A stretch of DNA of 64,000 bases from Methylotenera versatilis 301 (GCF_000093025.1 NC_014207.1:372001-436000), one strand, 5' to 3'; shown: positions 19,795 through 29,367, counted from the first letter of the stretch. Notes: generated by a model from the sequence alone, not told the origin. Made by a program: numbers and translations.

Positions 19795-21063
19795 ATGAAC
19801 CCAGAAATACATTTATTGTGGAAAGAAATGTTGGCGGATTTATCAACTACAGCGGCGCTGTGGGAGCTTACGATAATTGCCGTTGCATGCAGTATTGCTC
19901 TAGCTGTAAACGGTGCCTTGCGCGCTTACGTTATGCGTAATGCACCTGAGAAATGGAAGTTGGGCATCGGTGGTGCGAATCGCGTGTTGTTTCCATTATC
20001 TACGCTTATATTTGTTCAAATTGGCAAGATAATATTGTCGCATTGGCAGCATACTAGTTTGCTGCAATTAACGAGTACATTGTTATTTGCGATGGCTGTG
20101 ATTAGGTTAGCTGTTTATGCAATACGCTACATAGTTGCGCCTGGCGGCTTGCTCAAAACCTTAGAAAATACGATATCGACTTCAATTTGGGTCGTACTTG
20201 CGCTACATCTAAGCGGGTTGCTGCCAGAAATGTTTCAGGTACTTGAAGACATTAAGTTTAAGATAGGCAAGCATCCCGTTGATTTGCTATTAGTTATGCA
20301 GGCAGTGTTGACTATTCTCGTAACTATTTTTATCGCGCTGTGGATTAGTCGGTTTATAGAAAATAAAGTCATGCGAGCTGAGCATGTAAGTGTCAACCTT
20401 CGCGTGGTCATGACAAAGTTATTGCGCATGCTTTTATTAACGATAGCGCTCTTAATTGCACTCTCAGCCGTGGGGCTAGATATTACCTTTCTCTCGGTTT
20501 TTGGTGGTGCATTAGGCGTGGGCTTGGGTTTAGGTTTACAGCGCATTGCCAGTAACTATGTGAGTGGCTTTATTATTCTGTTGGATAAATCCATGGAAAT
20601 TGGTGATGTGATTACGGTCGATAAGCACTATGGTGTAATTAACGACTTGCGCTCTCGCTATATGATTCTAGCGAAACAGGATGGTACACATGTGATTATC
20701 CCCAATGAAGCACTGATAACAACTGCCGTTATTAATCACTCATTGATTGAGCATAAAGGTCGCGTACAAATTAACCTGAGTATTAGCTACAAGAGTAATT
20801 TGGAGCGTGCTATGGCGTTGATGCATGATGAGGCAATGCAGCAGGAGAGAGTGTTAATGAAACCTTCGCCAGATGTAATAGTGAAAGGATTTACCGAGAA
20901 TGGTATTGATTTAAGCTTAACCGTGTGGGTAATGAATCCAGAGTCAGGTGGAAGCGCGTTGCAGTCTTCACTGTACTTGTCTATCTGGCGAACTTTTGAA
21001 GCCAATGGTATTGTTTTAGCTAAGTCGGATGCAGCTGCAAAGTTGGCCGAAATGTTGGCTTAG
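19795..21063 (+). CDS. MscS-family mechanosensitive channel
   Basis: The 422-aa membrane protein starts with several hydrophobic segments (residues about 20-125 and 165-190). The conserved MscS core follows: a pore helix rich in Gly/Ala (FLSVFGGALGVGLGLGLQ), then FIILLDKSMEIGDVITVD and IPNEALITTAVINHS of the beta domain. Such channels release solutes under hypo-osmotic shock. The length suggests a medium-size MscS paralogue (YbdG/YnaI size range). It ends before a bidirectional terminator. Confidence 0.88.
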   Translation: MNPEIHLLWKEMLADLSTTAALWELTIIAVACSIALAVNGALRAYVMRNAPEKWKLGIGGANRVLFPLSTLIFVQIGKIILSHWQHTSLLQLTSTLLFAMAVIRLAVYAIRYIVAPGGLLKTLENTISTSIWVVLALHLSGLLPEMFQVLEDIKFKIGKHPVDLLLVMQAVLTILVTIFIALWISRFIENKVMRAEHVSVNLRVVMTKLLRMLLLTIALLIALSAVGLDITFLSVFGGALGVGLGLGLQRIASNYVSGFIILLDKSMEIGDVITVDKHYGVINDLRSRYMILAKQDGTHVIIPNEALITTAVINHSLIEHKGRVQINLSISYKSNLERAMALMHDEAMQQERVLMKPSPDVIVKGFTENGIDLSLTVWVMNPESGGSALQSSLYLSIWRTFEANGIVLAKSDAAAKLAEMLA

Positions 21064-21097
21064 ATGTAAATCAGTAAAATACATTAAGCCATAGATA

Positions 21098-21128
21098 ATA
21101 AAAAACCCGCTATTAGTGGGTTTTTTAT
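21098..21128. terminator. Bidirectional terminator between mscS-like gene and rpmG
   Basis: CCCGC (21106-21110) and GTGGG (21116-21120) pair (one G-T) around TATTA, with AAAAAA before and TTTTTT after. It lies between convergent genes and can serve both strands. Confidence 0.85.
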
Positions 21129-21160
21129 TAAACTAAACTAAATATATCTAAATACAGATA

Positions 21161-21316
21161 TTATTTAAGTTTAGTTTCTTTGTACATAACGTGTTGACGC
21201 ACTACTGGATCAAACTTCTTGATTTCCATTTTGCCTGGCATAGTACGTTTGTTTTTAGTAGTGGTATAAAAATGACCTGTACCAGCACTAGACTCTAATT
21301 TGATTTTTTCGCGCAT
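21161..21316 (-). CDS. rpmG: 50S ribosomal protein L33
   Basis: A 51-aa protein begins [20 protein letters not shown] and contains [17 protein letters not shown], typical of L33. It has no cysteines, so it is the zinc-free form. It lies 12 nt after rpmB on the same strand, the standard rpmB-rpmG pair. Confidence 0.96.
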   Translation of the reverse strand: MREKIKLESSAGTGHFYTTTKNKRTMPGKMEIKKFDPVVRQHVMYKETKLK

Positions 21317-21328
21317 GATATTCTATCC

Positions 21329-21565
21329 TTAGATTTTCTGGCCAGCTGCACGCATATCAGCAAGCACGGCATCAATACCGTTTTTGTCGATTGTACGTAA
21401 CGCATTATTCGTAATGCGCATGCTTACCCAGCGATTTTCGCTCTCAACCCAAAATTTGCGGTTTTGCAAATTAGGTAAAAAACGACGTTTTGTTCTGTTG
21501 TTAGCGTGAGAAACATTGTTACCCACCATTGGCTTTTTGCCAGTTACCATACATACACGTGCCAT
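21329..21565 (-). CDS. rpmB: 50S ribosomal protein L28
   Basis: The 78-aa product (E. coli also 78) begins [20 protein letters not shown] and ends with [10 protein letters not shown]. The start at 21565 is fixed by this N-terminus and by the GGAG ribosome site just upstream. The open frame extends further upstream but without support. In E. coli radC lies next to rpmB-rpmG. Here radC is about 7 kb away. Confidence 0.96.
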   Translation of the reverse strand: MARVCMVTGKKPMVGNNVSHANNRTKRRFLPNLQNRKFWVESENRWVSMRITNNALRTIDKNGIDAVLADMRAAGQKI

Positions 21566-21604
21566 GGTTAATCTCCAAACTTCTGCTTTTTTTGAAAGAC
21601 CGCA

Positions 21605-21634
21605 ATTATAGTATGAAAGCCAACTTATTCTCAA
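21605..21634 (-). promoter_or_regulatory. Sigma70 promoter of rpmB-rpmG
   Basis: Read on the - strand, TTGAGA (21634-21629) and TATAAT (21610-21605) are separated by 18 nt. It lies 40 nt ahead of the rpmB start. Confidence 0.7.
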
Positions 21635-21730
21635 GAGAAATATCAGAAAAAATCAATAATATTCAAGATTTAACGGATATTTAAGCCTTAGCTATGATTA
21701 ATGTTGAAATTCAGTCCTCAATGCGGCTAA

Positions 21731-22183
21731 TTAATGTTTACCTGTGCTGCCAAATCCACCTTCGCCACGCTCACTTGCATCAAAATCATCTACCAGATGA
21801 AAGTCTGCTTGCAGAACAGGCACGATCACTAATTGAGCAATACGCTCCATAGGATTCAACTCAAAAGCTGTATTACCCCTATTCCAGCATGACACCATGA
21901 GTTGGCCTTGATAATCGGAATCAATCAAACCCACCAAGTTGCCTAAAACAATACCGTGTTTATGACCAAGCCCTGAGCGAGGCAAAATTAGCGCAGCATG
22001 ATAAATATTGTCTAAATGAATCGCCATGCCAGTAGGGATGAGCGTAGTGTCGCCAGGTTGCAAGGTAATAGGAGCATCAATACATGCACGTAAATCTAAG
22101 CCAGCTGAGCCTTCTGTGGCGTAGGTAGGCATTTGTTCATGTAAGCGGTCATCTAGAATTTTTAAATCGACGATAATTTTCAT
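21731..22183 (-). CDS. dut: dUTP diphosphatase
   Basis: dUTPase hydrolyses dUTP to dUMP and pyrophosphate, keeping uracil out of DNA and feeding dTMP synthesis. The 150-aa product has all five motifs of the trimeric family: [10 protein letters not shown] (25-34), [10 protein letters not shown] (68-77), GLIDSDYQG (85-93) with catalytic Asp90, [10 protein letters not shown] (113-122) and [10 protein letters not shown] (139-148). It normally follows coaBC directly. Here a TonB-dependent receptor gene lies between them. Confidence 0.97.
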   Translation of the reverse strand: MKIIVDLKILDDRLHEQMPTYATEGSAGLDLRACIDAPITLQPGDTTLIPTGMAIHLDNIYHAALILPRSGLGHKHGIVLGNLVGLIDSDYQGQLMVSCWNRGNTAFELNPMERIAQLVIVPVLQADFHLVDDFDASERGEGGFGSTGKH

Positions 22184-22287
22184 GTGTTTCTCAATAAATA
22201 CTGTAAATTTTCAATTTAGCATTAAACACTAAAAATTCTCTAAAATCACTAAGAAGGTTCATTTACTTTGCTCGCAAGACTCGTAAT

Positions 22288-22310
22288 AAAAAAACCCGCC
22301 GAAGCGGGTT
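22288..22310 (-). terminator. Terminator of the TonB-receptor gene
   Basis: On the - strand AACCCGC (22310-22304) and GCGGGTT (22299-22293) form a 7-bp stem closed by a UUCG tetraloop, followed by a run of T (22294-22288). This is a textbook intrinsic terminator, 20 nt after the receptor stop codon. Confidence 0.92.
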
Positions 22311-22330
22311 GGATTGCAAGTTACAACTAC

Positions 22331-24475
22331 TTAGAATTTGTAGTTTGCATTTAAGCTAAGCAGGAAATTTCTATCAGATGCAGGTTCAAAGAAACGCAAG
22401 TTGCCATCATTAACACGTACAGAGCCAATGTAATTTTTATCAAATACATTTTCTACACGAAGAAATTCACTAAAGCTCCAACTAGCTAGCTTTTGCTCAA
22501 ATCCTGCACGCACGTTAAAAATTGTGTACGAAGGCGCAGCATCAGTATTTGTGTCATTCACGTATGCCTTGCTGTTATGGCGGCCTTCAAAAGCCGTACT
22601 GAATCCTAATGGAGAGTACTTCCAAGCTAATTCACCATAAAGTTGTGTTTTGTATGTACCTGGAATGTAATTTCCTGACTTAATAGTTACTGGAGGCACT
22701 GTACTATTTGTGAAGTCTGAGTCAAATTTAGCATTCAGCAAAGCATAAGAGAAGTATGTTGAAATGTTATTGGCAAACTGGGAATCTACAGAAAGCTCCA
22801 CTCCTGTACGTTTGGTGTCATTTGCGTTTGTGTAAACAGTTCTGCCATTTAGGCTATCGCTAATAACCAACTCATCTTTAGTAGTAATTCTAAACAGATT
22901 TAGATTAGCTTGGGTATTGTCGCTAATAAATGCTTTCGCACCAACTTCCATATTGCGGCTTTCACTAGGTTTTAAAGCTAAGTTAGGTGTGGAGTTTGTC
23001 CCCGTGGTGGTGAAGGCGGCTTCAACAAATGTTGGTGTCTCAAAGCCTCTACCGTAGTTCGCATAAAGGTTGAAGGTTGGAGTTACTTTCCAAACAACAC
23101 CAATTACAGGAGTATTTTTTTGATATTCTACCGAACCGCTATTATTACCATTTGCACCTGCTCCAGTAATAAACTTATCTTTAACCTCTAGCTTTACATT
23201 GGTATGGCGAACTCCTGCATGCAAGTCAACATTATCTAATATGGACAATTTTCCTTGAATATATTCATCAAAGTTGCTGACAATGTTATCTTCGTCTCGG
23301 TTTAAAGTTTTTACAGGGAGTCCTGCGGATAGAATGTTAGTATCAAATCTTGCATCGCTTGATTTACCATAATTCAGACCAAAACTCAGACTGTAGGATT
23401 TATTAAAGACTTCACCTTTGTTATCCCAACGTAAATCTGTACCATAGAACTCTCTAGATATGACACTAGCCCGTGCATTAGTCCCAACTGCATTGGTAGC
23501 AAGGATTTGTTCATTTTCGCGAGAGCCAACATAGGCGGTTGCATTGATTGCATTATTTTCATTCAAACCATGTGTCAAATTAAATCCAACTTGAGTGTGG
23601 CTGCGTGATACACGAGTATCTGCTTTGACTGCTGCACTAGTTACGCCGGTTGGATTATCAAATGCGGAAGGGGTTTTCTCTGTTGGTGTGTTCACAGCAG
23701 TTCGCGGTAATCCACTTGGATCCTGAGCATTCTGGTCAAACCAATTAACTAATGTTGTTAGTTTGGTATCTTCATCCAAGTTAATTTTAAATTTAGCCGT
23801 TACAGCTTGTTTTTTACCTGCGCCGTGCTCGCGATAACCATCTGTTTCAAAGTTTGAGACATTGAGTAAATACTCAATGTTTTCAGAAGTCCCAGTGGTA
23901 TTTAATACTTGGCGCTTAGTATTATCACTACCAAACATAACGCTTCCACCAATTTCTGCTGTTTTTGGGGCATCTTCAGTCAACAATTGAATTACGCCGC
24001 CAGAGGAGTTGCCGTAAAGTGCTGAAAATGGACCACGCATGACTTCAATACTTTTGATTGCAGATAAATCAACAACTCCTGGCTGACCTTGACCATCAGG
24101 CATGGTTAGAGGAATGCCATCAACATATACGCGAATGCCGCGAACGCCAAAGCTGGAACGTGAGCCGAAGCCTCTACTTGAGATCTGCGGATCTTGTGCT
24201 TGGTTGTTGCGGTTTTGTGCAGTAATACCAGGTACGCGAATCAAGCTTTCAGAAAGCAGCATTTGCAGCTGACCGTCTTGAATATCTTTTTTCTCTACAA
24301 CGTCAATGGCGACTGGCAAGTCGAAGCTGTTTTGCTGAGTTCTAGTAGCGGTAACAACTACTGGTGCAAGTGATATGGTATCTTCAGCATAGACTTGTGG
24401 GGAAACGATCGCAGCAATTATTATAAATAGTGGTTTTTGATTGAATGGTTTTGATTTGAGCGATTTGGTTTTCAT
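22331..24475 (-). CDS. TonB-dependent outer-membrane receptor
   Basis: The product is 714 aa from ATG 24475; an in-frame ATG at 24487 adds four residues. A signal peptide ends near QVYA, and SLAPVVVTATRTQ resembles a TonB box. A plug domain follows, with PGITAQNRNNQ, IRVYVDGIPLTMPDGQGQ and IKSIEVMRGPFSALYGNSSG. The long beta-barrel ends in the C-terminal Phe needed for outer-membrane insertion (LNANYKF). These receptors import siderophores, vitamins or other large ligands using TonB energy. The plug resembles FecA-type siderophore receptors, but the ligand cannot be told. No regulator or ABC importer lies beside it. Confidence 0.9.
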   Translation of the reverse strand: MKTKSLKSKPFNQKPLFIIIAAIVSPQVYAEDTISLAPVVVTATRTQQNSFDLPVAIDVVEKKDIQDGQLQMLLSESLIRVPGITAQNRNNQAQDPQISSRGFGSRSSFGVRGIRVYVDGIPLTMPDGQGQPGVVDLSAIKSIEVMRGPFSALYGNSSGGVIQLLTEDAPKTAEIGGSVMFGSDNTKRQVLNTTGTSENIEYLLNVSNFETDGYREHGAGKKQAVTAKFKINLDEDTKLTTLVNWFDQNAQDPSGLPRTAVNTPTEKTPSAFDNPTGVTSAAVKADTRVSRSHTQVGFNLTHGLNENNAINATAYVGSRENEQILATNAVGTNARASVISREFYGTDLRWDNKGEVFNKSYSLSFGLNYGKSSDARFDTNILSAGLPVKTLNRDEDNIVSNFDEYIQGKLSILDNVDLHAGVRHTNVKLEVKDKFITGAGANGNNSGSVEYQKNTPVIGVVWKVTPTFNLYANYGRGFETPTFVEAAFTTTGTNSTPNLALKPSESRNMEVGAKAFISDNTQANLNLFRITTKDELVISDSLNGRTVYTNANDTKRTGVELSVDSQFANNISTYFSYALLNAKFDSDFTNSTVPPVTIKSGNYIPGTYKTQLYGELAWKYSPLGFSTAFEGRHNSKAYVNDTNTDAAPSYTIFNVRAGFEQKLASWSFSEFLRVENVFDKNYIGSVRVNDGNLRFFEPASDRNFLLSLNANYKF

Positions 24476-24566
24476 GGTGCAGTGCATTCATTTTTGGAAA
24501 GGCTGCATGATATATTGCCTTATAGATCAAAGCAATGAAGAAAACCATGACTTGCTTATGGCTAAA

Positions 24567-25763
24567 TTACAGCATGTGAGCTATATGCTGTAATAGCAGT
24601 TTGGCAACTTCAGTTTTCGAGGCGCGTTGAATTGGGTGCGCACCATTTTTATCAATGAGTGTGACGCTATTTTCTTCGCTCCCCAGCGCTTCTTTAGCTA
24701 AATTTGCAACAATCAGTGGTAGTTTTTTCGCTTTACGTTTGGTTTCAGCGTATTCGAGTAAGTTTTCAGTTTCTGCGGCAAATCCTACGCAAAATGGCGC
24801 ATTGGGTAGGCTGGCAACATCCGCCAATATGTCTTTATTCGGTGTGAGTTCTAGCGTGAGTGACGACGTGCTTTTTTTGATTTTTTCATGTTGCTGGGTC
24901 ACTGGGCGGTAATCAGCCACGGCGGCTACGGCAATAAAAACATCCTGATTCATAATATTGCTCATGACTGCTTCATACATCGCCTGAGCGCTTTCGGCTT
25001 TAATGTTGGCCGCATTTGCTATTGGATTGAGTGCAGTTATTCCGCTGACAAGTGTGACGTCTGCACCCATATCAGACGCAGCTTGAGCAATGGCATAACC
25101 CATTTTCCCTGAGCTTAGATTGGTGATACCGCGCACTGGGTCTATCATTTCTAATGTGGCACCAGCGGTAATCAGCACACGTTTGCCAGCTAATAGCTTG
25201 GGGGTAAAGTGGGCGTTTACTAACATCAGTAAAGCTTCAGCTTCTAGCATTCTGCCTAAGCCGACTTCGCCGCAGGCTTGCTCTCCGCTATCTGGACCAA
25301 AAATACTAATGCCGTCTGCAGTCAATTGGTTGATATTGCGTTGCGTGGCTGGGTTTTCCCACATTTGTTTGTTCATAGCTGGTGCGACTAGCAAAGGGCA
25401 GTCTCTAGCCAAACATAGCGTAGAAAGCAAATCATCCGCACGGCCTTGTACAAGTTTCGCCAAAAAATCTGCACTGGCTGGGGCGACTAAAATAGCATCT
25501 GCCTCGCGGCTTAACTCTATGTGTGGCATGCCGTTACTAATGCTGCTATCCCACATGTCAATAAACACTGGCTTGCCAGACAACGCTTGCATGGTCACTG
25601 GTGTAATAAATTGGCAGGCGGCAGCGGTCATGACGACTTGTACATCGTAATTGGCTTTAACTAGCAAACGCACAAGTTCAGCCGCTTTGTATGCCGCGAT
25701 GCCGCCAGTAATGCCGAGTACAAGCTTTGTTGAAACTATTCGTTTATTTATCTGCGTTGTCAT
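24567..25763 (-). CDS. coaBC: Bifunctional phosphopantothenoylcysteine synthetase/decarboxylase
   Basis: CoaBC performs two steps of coenzyme A synthesis: coupling cysteine to 4'-phosphopantothenate with CTP (CoaB) and FMN-dependent decarboxylation (CoaC). The 398-aa protein has the N-terminal flavoprotein half with GITGGIAAYKA (18-27), His81 in MPHIEL, PAMNKQMW (128-135) and the catalytic Cys164 in GEQACGEVGLG. The C-terminal synthetase half starts near 190, with ITAGATLEMIDPVRGITN and SSGKMG. It is divergent from the dikinase-like gene, with only 8 nt between the start codons. Confidence 0.97.
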   Translation of the reverse strand: MTTQINKRIVSTKLVLGITGGIAAYKAAELVRLLVKANYDVQVVMTAAACQFITPVTMQALSGKPVFIDMWDSSISNGMPHIELSREADAILVAPASADFLAKLVQGRADDLLSTLCLARDCPLLVAPAMNKQMWENPATQRNINQLTADGISIFGPDSGEQACGEVGLGRMLEAEALLMLVNAHFTPKLLAGKRVLITAGATLEMIDPVRGITNLSSGKMGYAIAQAASDMGADVTLVSGITALNPIANAANIKAESAQAMYEAVMSNIMNQDVFIAVAAVADYRPVTQQHEKIKKSTSSLTLELTPNKDILADVASLPNAPFCVGFAAETENLLEYAETKRKAKKLPLIVANLAKEALGSEENSVTLIDKNGAHPIQRASKTEVAKLLLQHIAHML

Positions 25764-25771
25764 GGTAGATT

Positions 25772-27883
25772 TTGCTTATGCTAAAAACAATAAAATTGCT
25801 CAAAATTTCAAATATAACTTCAAGTTTAACATGGGTGCTTGTGCTGTGTGCAAGTATGCTACTTGGCGTGAGTTCTGCTGAGGCGCGACGTATGAATCCA
25901 GCGCTGATGAATTCAGTTGAAAACCATGAGTTAAGTAATCAGCAAGCGCCTGCTGGCATTATGTGTAGAGATTGCACAAATCCAAATCCACCTACTGAAG
26001 TGCCTTCTGGCCGAGTGTGGCAGGCTGGAGTACGAGATATGGCGACTTGGAAACAGTTAAGTAAACCATTGCGTGATGCTGAATTTAGTAAGTTTGTGAT
26101 AGATCTGAAAACCAATAAAATCTACTTTGTTGATAGCAATGTGTTTATGTTGCATGCCGATTTTGTAGTGGATTATTTGCAAAAAATACCGCGTACGGTA
26201 GCCAATATGAAAGCCTACAACCGTAATTACAGTACGAAAAAACCGCAGTTTATTTTGGGCTATTTAACACACTATCCTAAGCTAGACCCTCCTAAACCAG
26301 ATGCGAGTGCGAAGCCTCGTGACTTATGGACTTTCTCATTTTGGGAAGGCGATACTATCCAAGCGCAGGATATTCAGCTGGCTTATAAGCGTTTGCAGCA
26401 AACGTTTACCGTTGCACCATTGGTGTTTAGACCAGACTCATCGGAGCAAGAGCGCGTGGCTAGCCAGTTAAAAGCATTCCATATTCAAACCATCAATAAC
26501 AATCAAATTTACCAATCGCTACCTTATCAGGCGTTTAATACTGGCAGTGCGATTGGTCGTTTGGTGATTGTGCCGCCAACTACACAAATTGAGAATTTAA
26601 CGTTTGATGAGGATGACGTTGTCTTGTTGCAAAGTAGCTATCCTGACATTTCACCTGTGGCAGGTGTGATTACCACGCAATTCTCTACGCCACTATCGCA
26701 TGTGAATTTACGTGCAAGCGCTTGGGGAATTCCAAACGCGACGATTAAAAATGCCGTCAATGAGTTTAAGAGTTTTGATGGTAAGCAGGTGTTTTATAGC
26801 ATCACCGAAGCAGGTTATGCCTTGCGTGAGGCAACAGAAGCTGAAATTACGCAGCATAAAAATGCCAAGTTGGCTAAAGCTGCCGTTGTAATGCCTGCAG
26901 CAGATTTAACTACGACAGCACTTTTGCCACTGAGTAAAATCAGCGCAGAAGATGCTAATAAATACGGCGCTAAAACTAGTAACTTGGGTGAAATGGTACG
27001 AGCTAATACCAATTTGAATATCCCTGACGGTTTTGGCATCCCTTTTAGTTATTACCTTGCGCATATCAAGCGGCATCATATCGATCAATTGATTGCTAAA
27101 ACTTTAAGTGATGCAAAATTCAAACAGGATGCGAACTGGCGTAAAAAGAACTTAGAAGATATTCGTTTGGCTATTACTCATGCGCCACTTGCTGTGGATA
27201 CTTTCAATAAAATCCAAAGACAGTGGCAAAAGCAGCTTGGTGGTCGTGGTGTATTTGTGCGCAGTTCAACCAATGCGGAAGACTTAAAAGGTTTTAACGG
27301 CGCGGGGCTTTATGACACGGTGCCTAACGTAAAGGATAAAAAAGCACTCGAAGCCGCCATTAAGCAAGTGTGGGCATCGGTTTGGAATCTGCGTGCGGTA
27401 GAAGAGCGCACACACTTTGGCATTCCGCATGAGCAAGTTTATCCCGCTGTGTTAGTACAAACTGCCGTGAATGCCGCAGCTGCAGGGGTATTGTTGACCA
27501 CGGATATTTGGGGTCACCAAACGACGACTTATACCATTAACGCAAAATGGGGATTGGGTATGCGCGTAGTTGAAGGGCAAAAAATAGCTGAGCAGATTTT
27601 GTTTGATACTAGCAATGACGGCACGCGCGTGATTAGCCGTTCGGATGAATCGACCATGTTAGTGGCTAACCCCCAAGGTGGCATGATGGAAAGACCTGTG
27701 ACAAAAGGTGCGGCGATTTTGACAGAGAAGCGTGCCAAAATGTTGAGCCAAGCTGCGCAGCATGTTGCCGAGATTTTTAATCAAACTGATGTGTTAGATA
27801 TTGAGTGGGTGCTAGAAACCCAAAGCGGTCAGGATGTTTTCTGGATAGTGCAAGCTAGACCGTATGTGACCAATAAAAAATAA
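25772..27883 (+). CDS. Exported PEP/pyruvate-dikinase-like (ATP-grasp) protein
   Basis: The 703-aa product starts with a signal peptide: Lys-rich start, hydrophobic stretch about 18-36 and an AEA cleavage site at 36-38. A CxxC (65-68) and a region of unknown fold follow. A phosphohistidine swivel-like site comes next (STPLSHVNLRASAWG, His310), then a C-terminal nucleotide-binding domain of the PPDK/PEP-synthase type. The latter has GAKTSNLGEM (399-408), FVRSSTNAEDL (495-505), DIEWV (676-680) and WIVQARPYV (691-699). The swivel-before-ATP-grasp order is that of glucan/water dikinases, not PEP synthase. Export of an ATP-dependent domain is odd because the periplasm lacks ATP. Substrate unknown. 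The next gene starts 9 nt downstream and encodes a membrane-anchored HEXXH protein. Confidence 0.8.
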   Translation: MLMLKTIKLLKISNITSSLTWVLVLCASMLLGVSSAEARRMNPALMNSVENHELSNQQAPAGIMCRDCTNPNPPTEVPSGRVWQAGVRDMATWKQLSKPLRDAEFSKFVIDLKTNKIYFVDSNVFMLHADFVVDYLQKIPRTVANMKAYNRNYSTKKPQFILGYLTHYPKLDPPKPDASAKPRDLWTFSFWEGDTIQAQDIQLAYKRLQQTFTVAPLVFRPDSSEQERVASQLKAFHIQTINNNQIYQSLPYQAFNTGSAIGRLVIVPPTTQIENLTFDEDDVVLLQSSYPDISPVAGVITTQFSTPLSHVNLRASAWGIPNATIKNAVNEFKSFDGKQVFYSITEAGYALREATEAEITQHKNAKLAKAAVVMPAADLTTTALLPLSKISAEDANKYGAKTSNLGEMVRANTNLNIPDGFGIPFSYYLAHIKRHHIDQLIAKTLSDAKFKQDANWRKKNLEDIRLAITHAPLAVDTFNKIQRQWQKQLGGRGVFVRSSTNAEDLKGFNGAGLYDTVPNVKDKKALEAAIKQVWASVWNLRAVEERTHFGIPHEQVYPAVLVQTAVNAAAAGVLLTTDIWGHQTTTYTINAKWGLGMRVVEGQKIAEQILFDTSNDGTRVISRSDESTMLVANPQGGMMERPVTKGAAILTEKRAKMLSQAAQHVAEIFNQTDVLDIEWVLETQSGQDVFWIVQARPYVTNKK

Positions 27884-27892
27884 AGCCGTTAA

Positions 27893-28678
27893 TTGAAGCG
27901 AAAGTCATTGGGTATGTGGAAGAAAATTAGAGTCATTATTTTATTGTTGATTTTAGCAACAGTAGTGCAGAACACTTGGATGGATAAAGCTGATTTAGCT
28001 TGGAAAGACAATTTCTATGTTGCGGTATATCCAGTCAATGTCGATAACAACGCCAAAGTGAGTGATTACTTACGTACGCTAACACGCGAAGATTTCGAAC
28101 CCGTTGCAGAATACTTTGCAAGTGAAGCTGAGCCGTATCATCTGGGTTTACGTCGACCAATAGAAGTGCAGTTAGGCGCACAGGTGACTGATATTCCACC
28201 AGCGCCACCTAAGGATGGAAGTATTTTAGGCACGATTGTTTGGAGTTTAAAGTTTAGATATTTCGCATGGCGCCATAGCCCTAAAGTCAACGTTAAACCT
28301 GCAATTCGACTGTATTTGTTGTATTACGACCCTGTCACTAATCCACGTTTAAGTCACTCAACCGCGCTAAATAAAGGCAGAATCGGCCGTGTGAACTTGT
28401 TTGGAGACAGTACTTATTCCAAGCAGAACTTGGTGATTTTGGCGCATGAGTTATTGCACACACTCAATGCTACTGATAAGTACGACTTGGCTACTTCTAT
28501 GCCCAGCTACCCAGATGGCTTTGCCGAGCCAGACAAGACACCACGCTATCCACAAGACTTGGCTGAGTTGATGGGAGGTCGCACGCCTATCAGTGAAAAT
28601 AAAGCTGAAATTCCTAAAAGTTTGAAGCAAACATTAATTGGCCCCAAAACCGCTCGTGAGATTGGTTGGCTGAAATGA
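27893..28678 (+). CDS. Membrane-anchored protein with HEXXH motif
   Basis: A 261-aa protein (TTG start at 27893; an ATG at 27914 would give 254 aa) has one N-terminal hydrophobic segment (residues about 12-26), so it is predicted to be exported or anchored with the body outside. VILAHELLHTLNATDKYD at about 181-198 contains the zinc-metallopeptidase signature HEXXH (185-189), with Asp or Glu downstream as possible third ligand. No named family was recognised, so the peptidase role is inferred from the motif alone. It forms a two-gene unit with the exported dikinase-like gene (9-nt gap). radC follows 14 nt later. Confidence 0.65.
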   Translation: MKRKSLGMWKKIRVIILLLILATVVQNTWMDKADLAWKDNFYVAVYPVNVDNNAKVSDYLRTLTREDFEPVAEYFASEAEPYHLGLRRPIEVQLGAQVTDIPPAPPKDGSILGTIVWSLKFRYFAWRHSPKVNVKPAIRLYLLYYDPVTNPRLSHSTALNKGRIGRVNLFGDSTYSKQNLVILAHELLHTLNATDKYDLATSMPSYPDGFAEPDKTPRYPQDLAELMGGRTPISENKAEIPKSLKQTLIGPKTAREIGWLK

Positions 28679-28692
28679 TGAAGGAGTAATGC

Positions 28693-29367
28693 ATGGCAAT
28701 TACTGACTGGCCTGCAAGCGAGCGCCCACGTGAAAAGCTGTTAGAGCTTGGCGTAGAAGCGCTCTCTGATGCTGAATTGCTCGCCATTTTTCTGCGTGTA
28801 GGCGTTACAGGTAAAAGCGCTGTGGATTTAGCGCGCGATTTGCTGACGCAGTTTGGCAGCTTAAATGGAATATTTGCTGCACAACTTAGTGAGTTGACCC
28901 AAGTACACGGCGTAGGCAGTAGTAAATACGTGCAATTGCAAGCCATTTTTGAAATGAGCCGCCGCGCGTTAAACGAGCAAATGCAGGCGAAAGATATACT
29001 CAGTTCACCCAAGCAAGTGCGTGATTATCTTTGTTTGAAATTAGGCAATTTAACGCGTGAGGTGTTTTTTGTCTTGTTTTTAGATGCGCAAAATAGAGTT
29101 GTGACCACTGAGGAGATGTTTAGCGGCACGCTCACGCAAACTTCAGTTTATCCGCGAGAGGTAGTCAAACGCGCATTGCACCATAATGCAGCCAGCGTTA
29201 TATTTGCACATAATCACCCATCTGGTCTTGCACAGCAAAGCCAAGCAGATGAGTTAATCACCAAGCAATTAAAAGAAGCTTTAGCATTAGTCGATGTGCG
29301 GGTGTTGGATCATTTTATTGTGGCAGGCAACACCACACTATCATTTGTTGAGCGAGGCTTGTTGTAA
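28693..29367 (+). CDS. radC: RadC family JAMM/MPN-domain protein
   Basis: The 224-aa product has an N-terminal helix-hairpin-helix-like region ([14 protein letters not shown] and [15 protein letters not shown]). The C-terminal JAMM metalloprotease-like domain has [19 protein letters not shown] (172-178) and a downstream Asp near 186. The name derives from DNA repair, but the biochemical role of RadC is not settled. A GGAG-type site precedes the ATG. In many relatives radC lies opposite coaBC. Here two extra genes lie between them. Confidence 0.95.
   Translation: MAITDWPASERPREKLLELGVEALSDAELLAIFLRVGVTGKSAVDLARDLLTQFGSLNGIFAAQLSELTQVHGVGSSKYVQLQAIFEMSRRALNEQMQAKDILSSPKQVRDYLCLKLGNLTREVFFVLFLDAQNRVVTTEEMFSGTLTQTSVYPREVVKRALHHNAASVIFAHNHPSGLAQQSQADELITKQLKEALALVDVRVLDHFIVAGNTTLSFVERGLL

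Noticed and set aside
25120-25650. Long + strand open frame (176 codons) opposite coaBC
   Set aside because: It lies entirely within coaBC on the other strand, has no ribosome site and its sequence shows no recognisable domain. It is a mirror frame.
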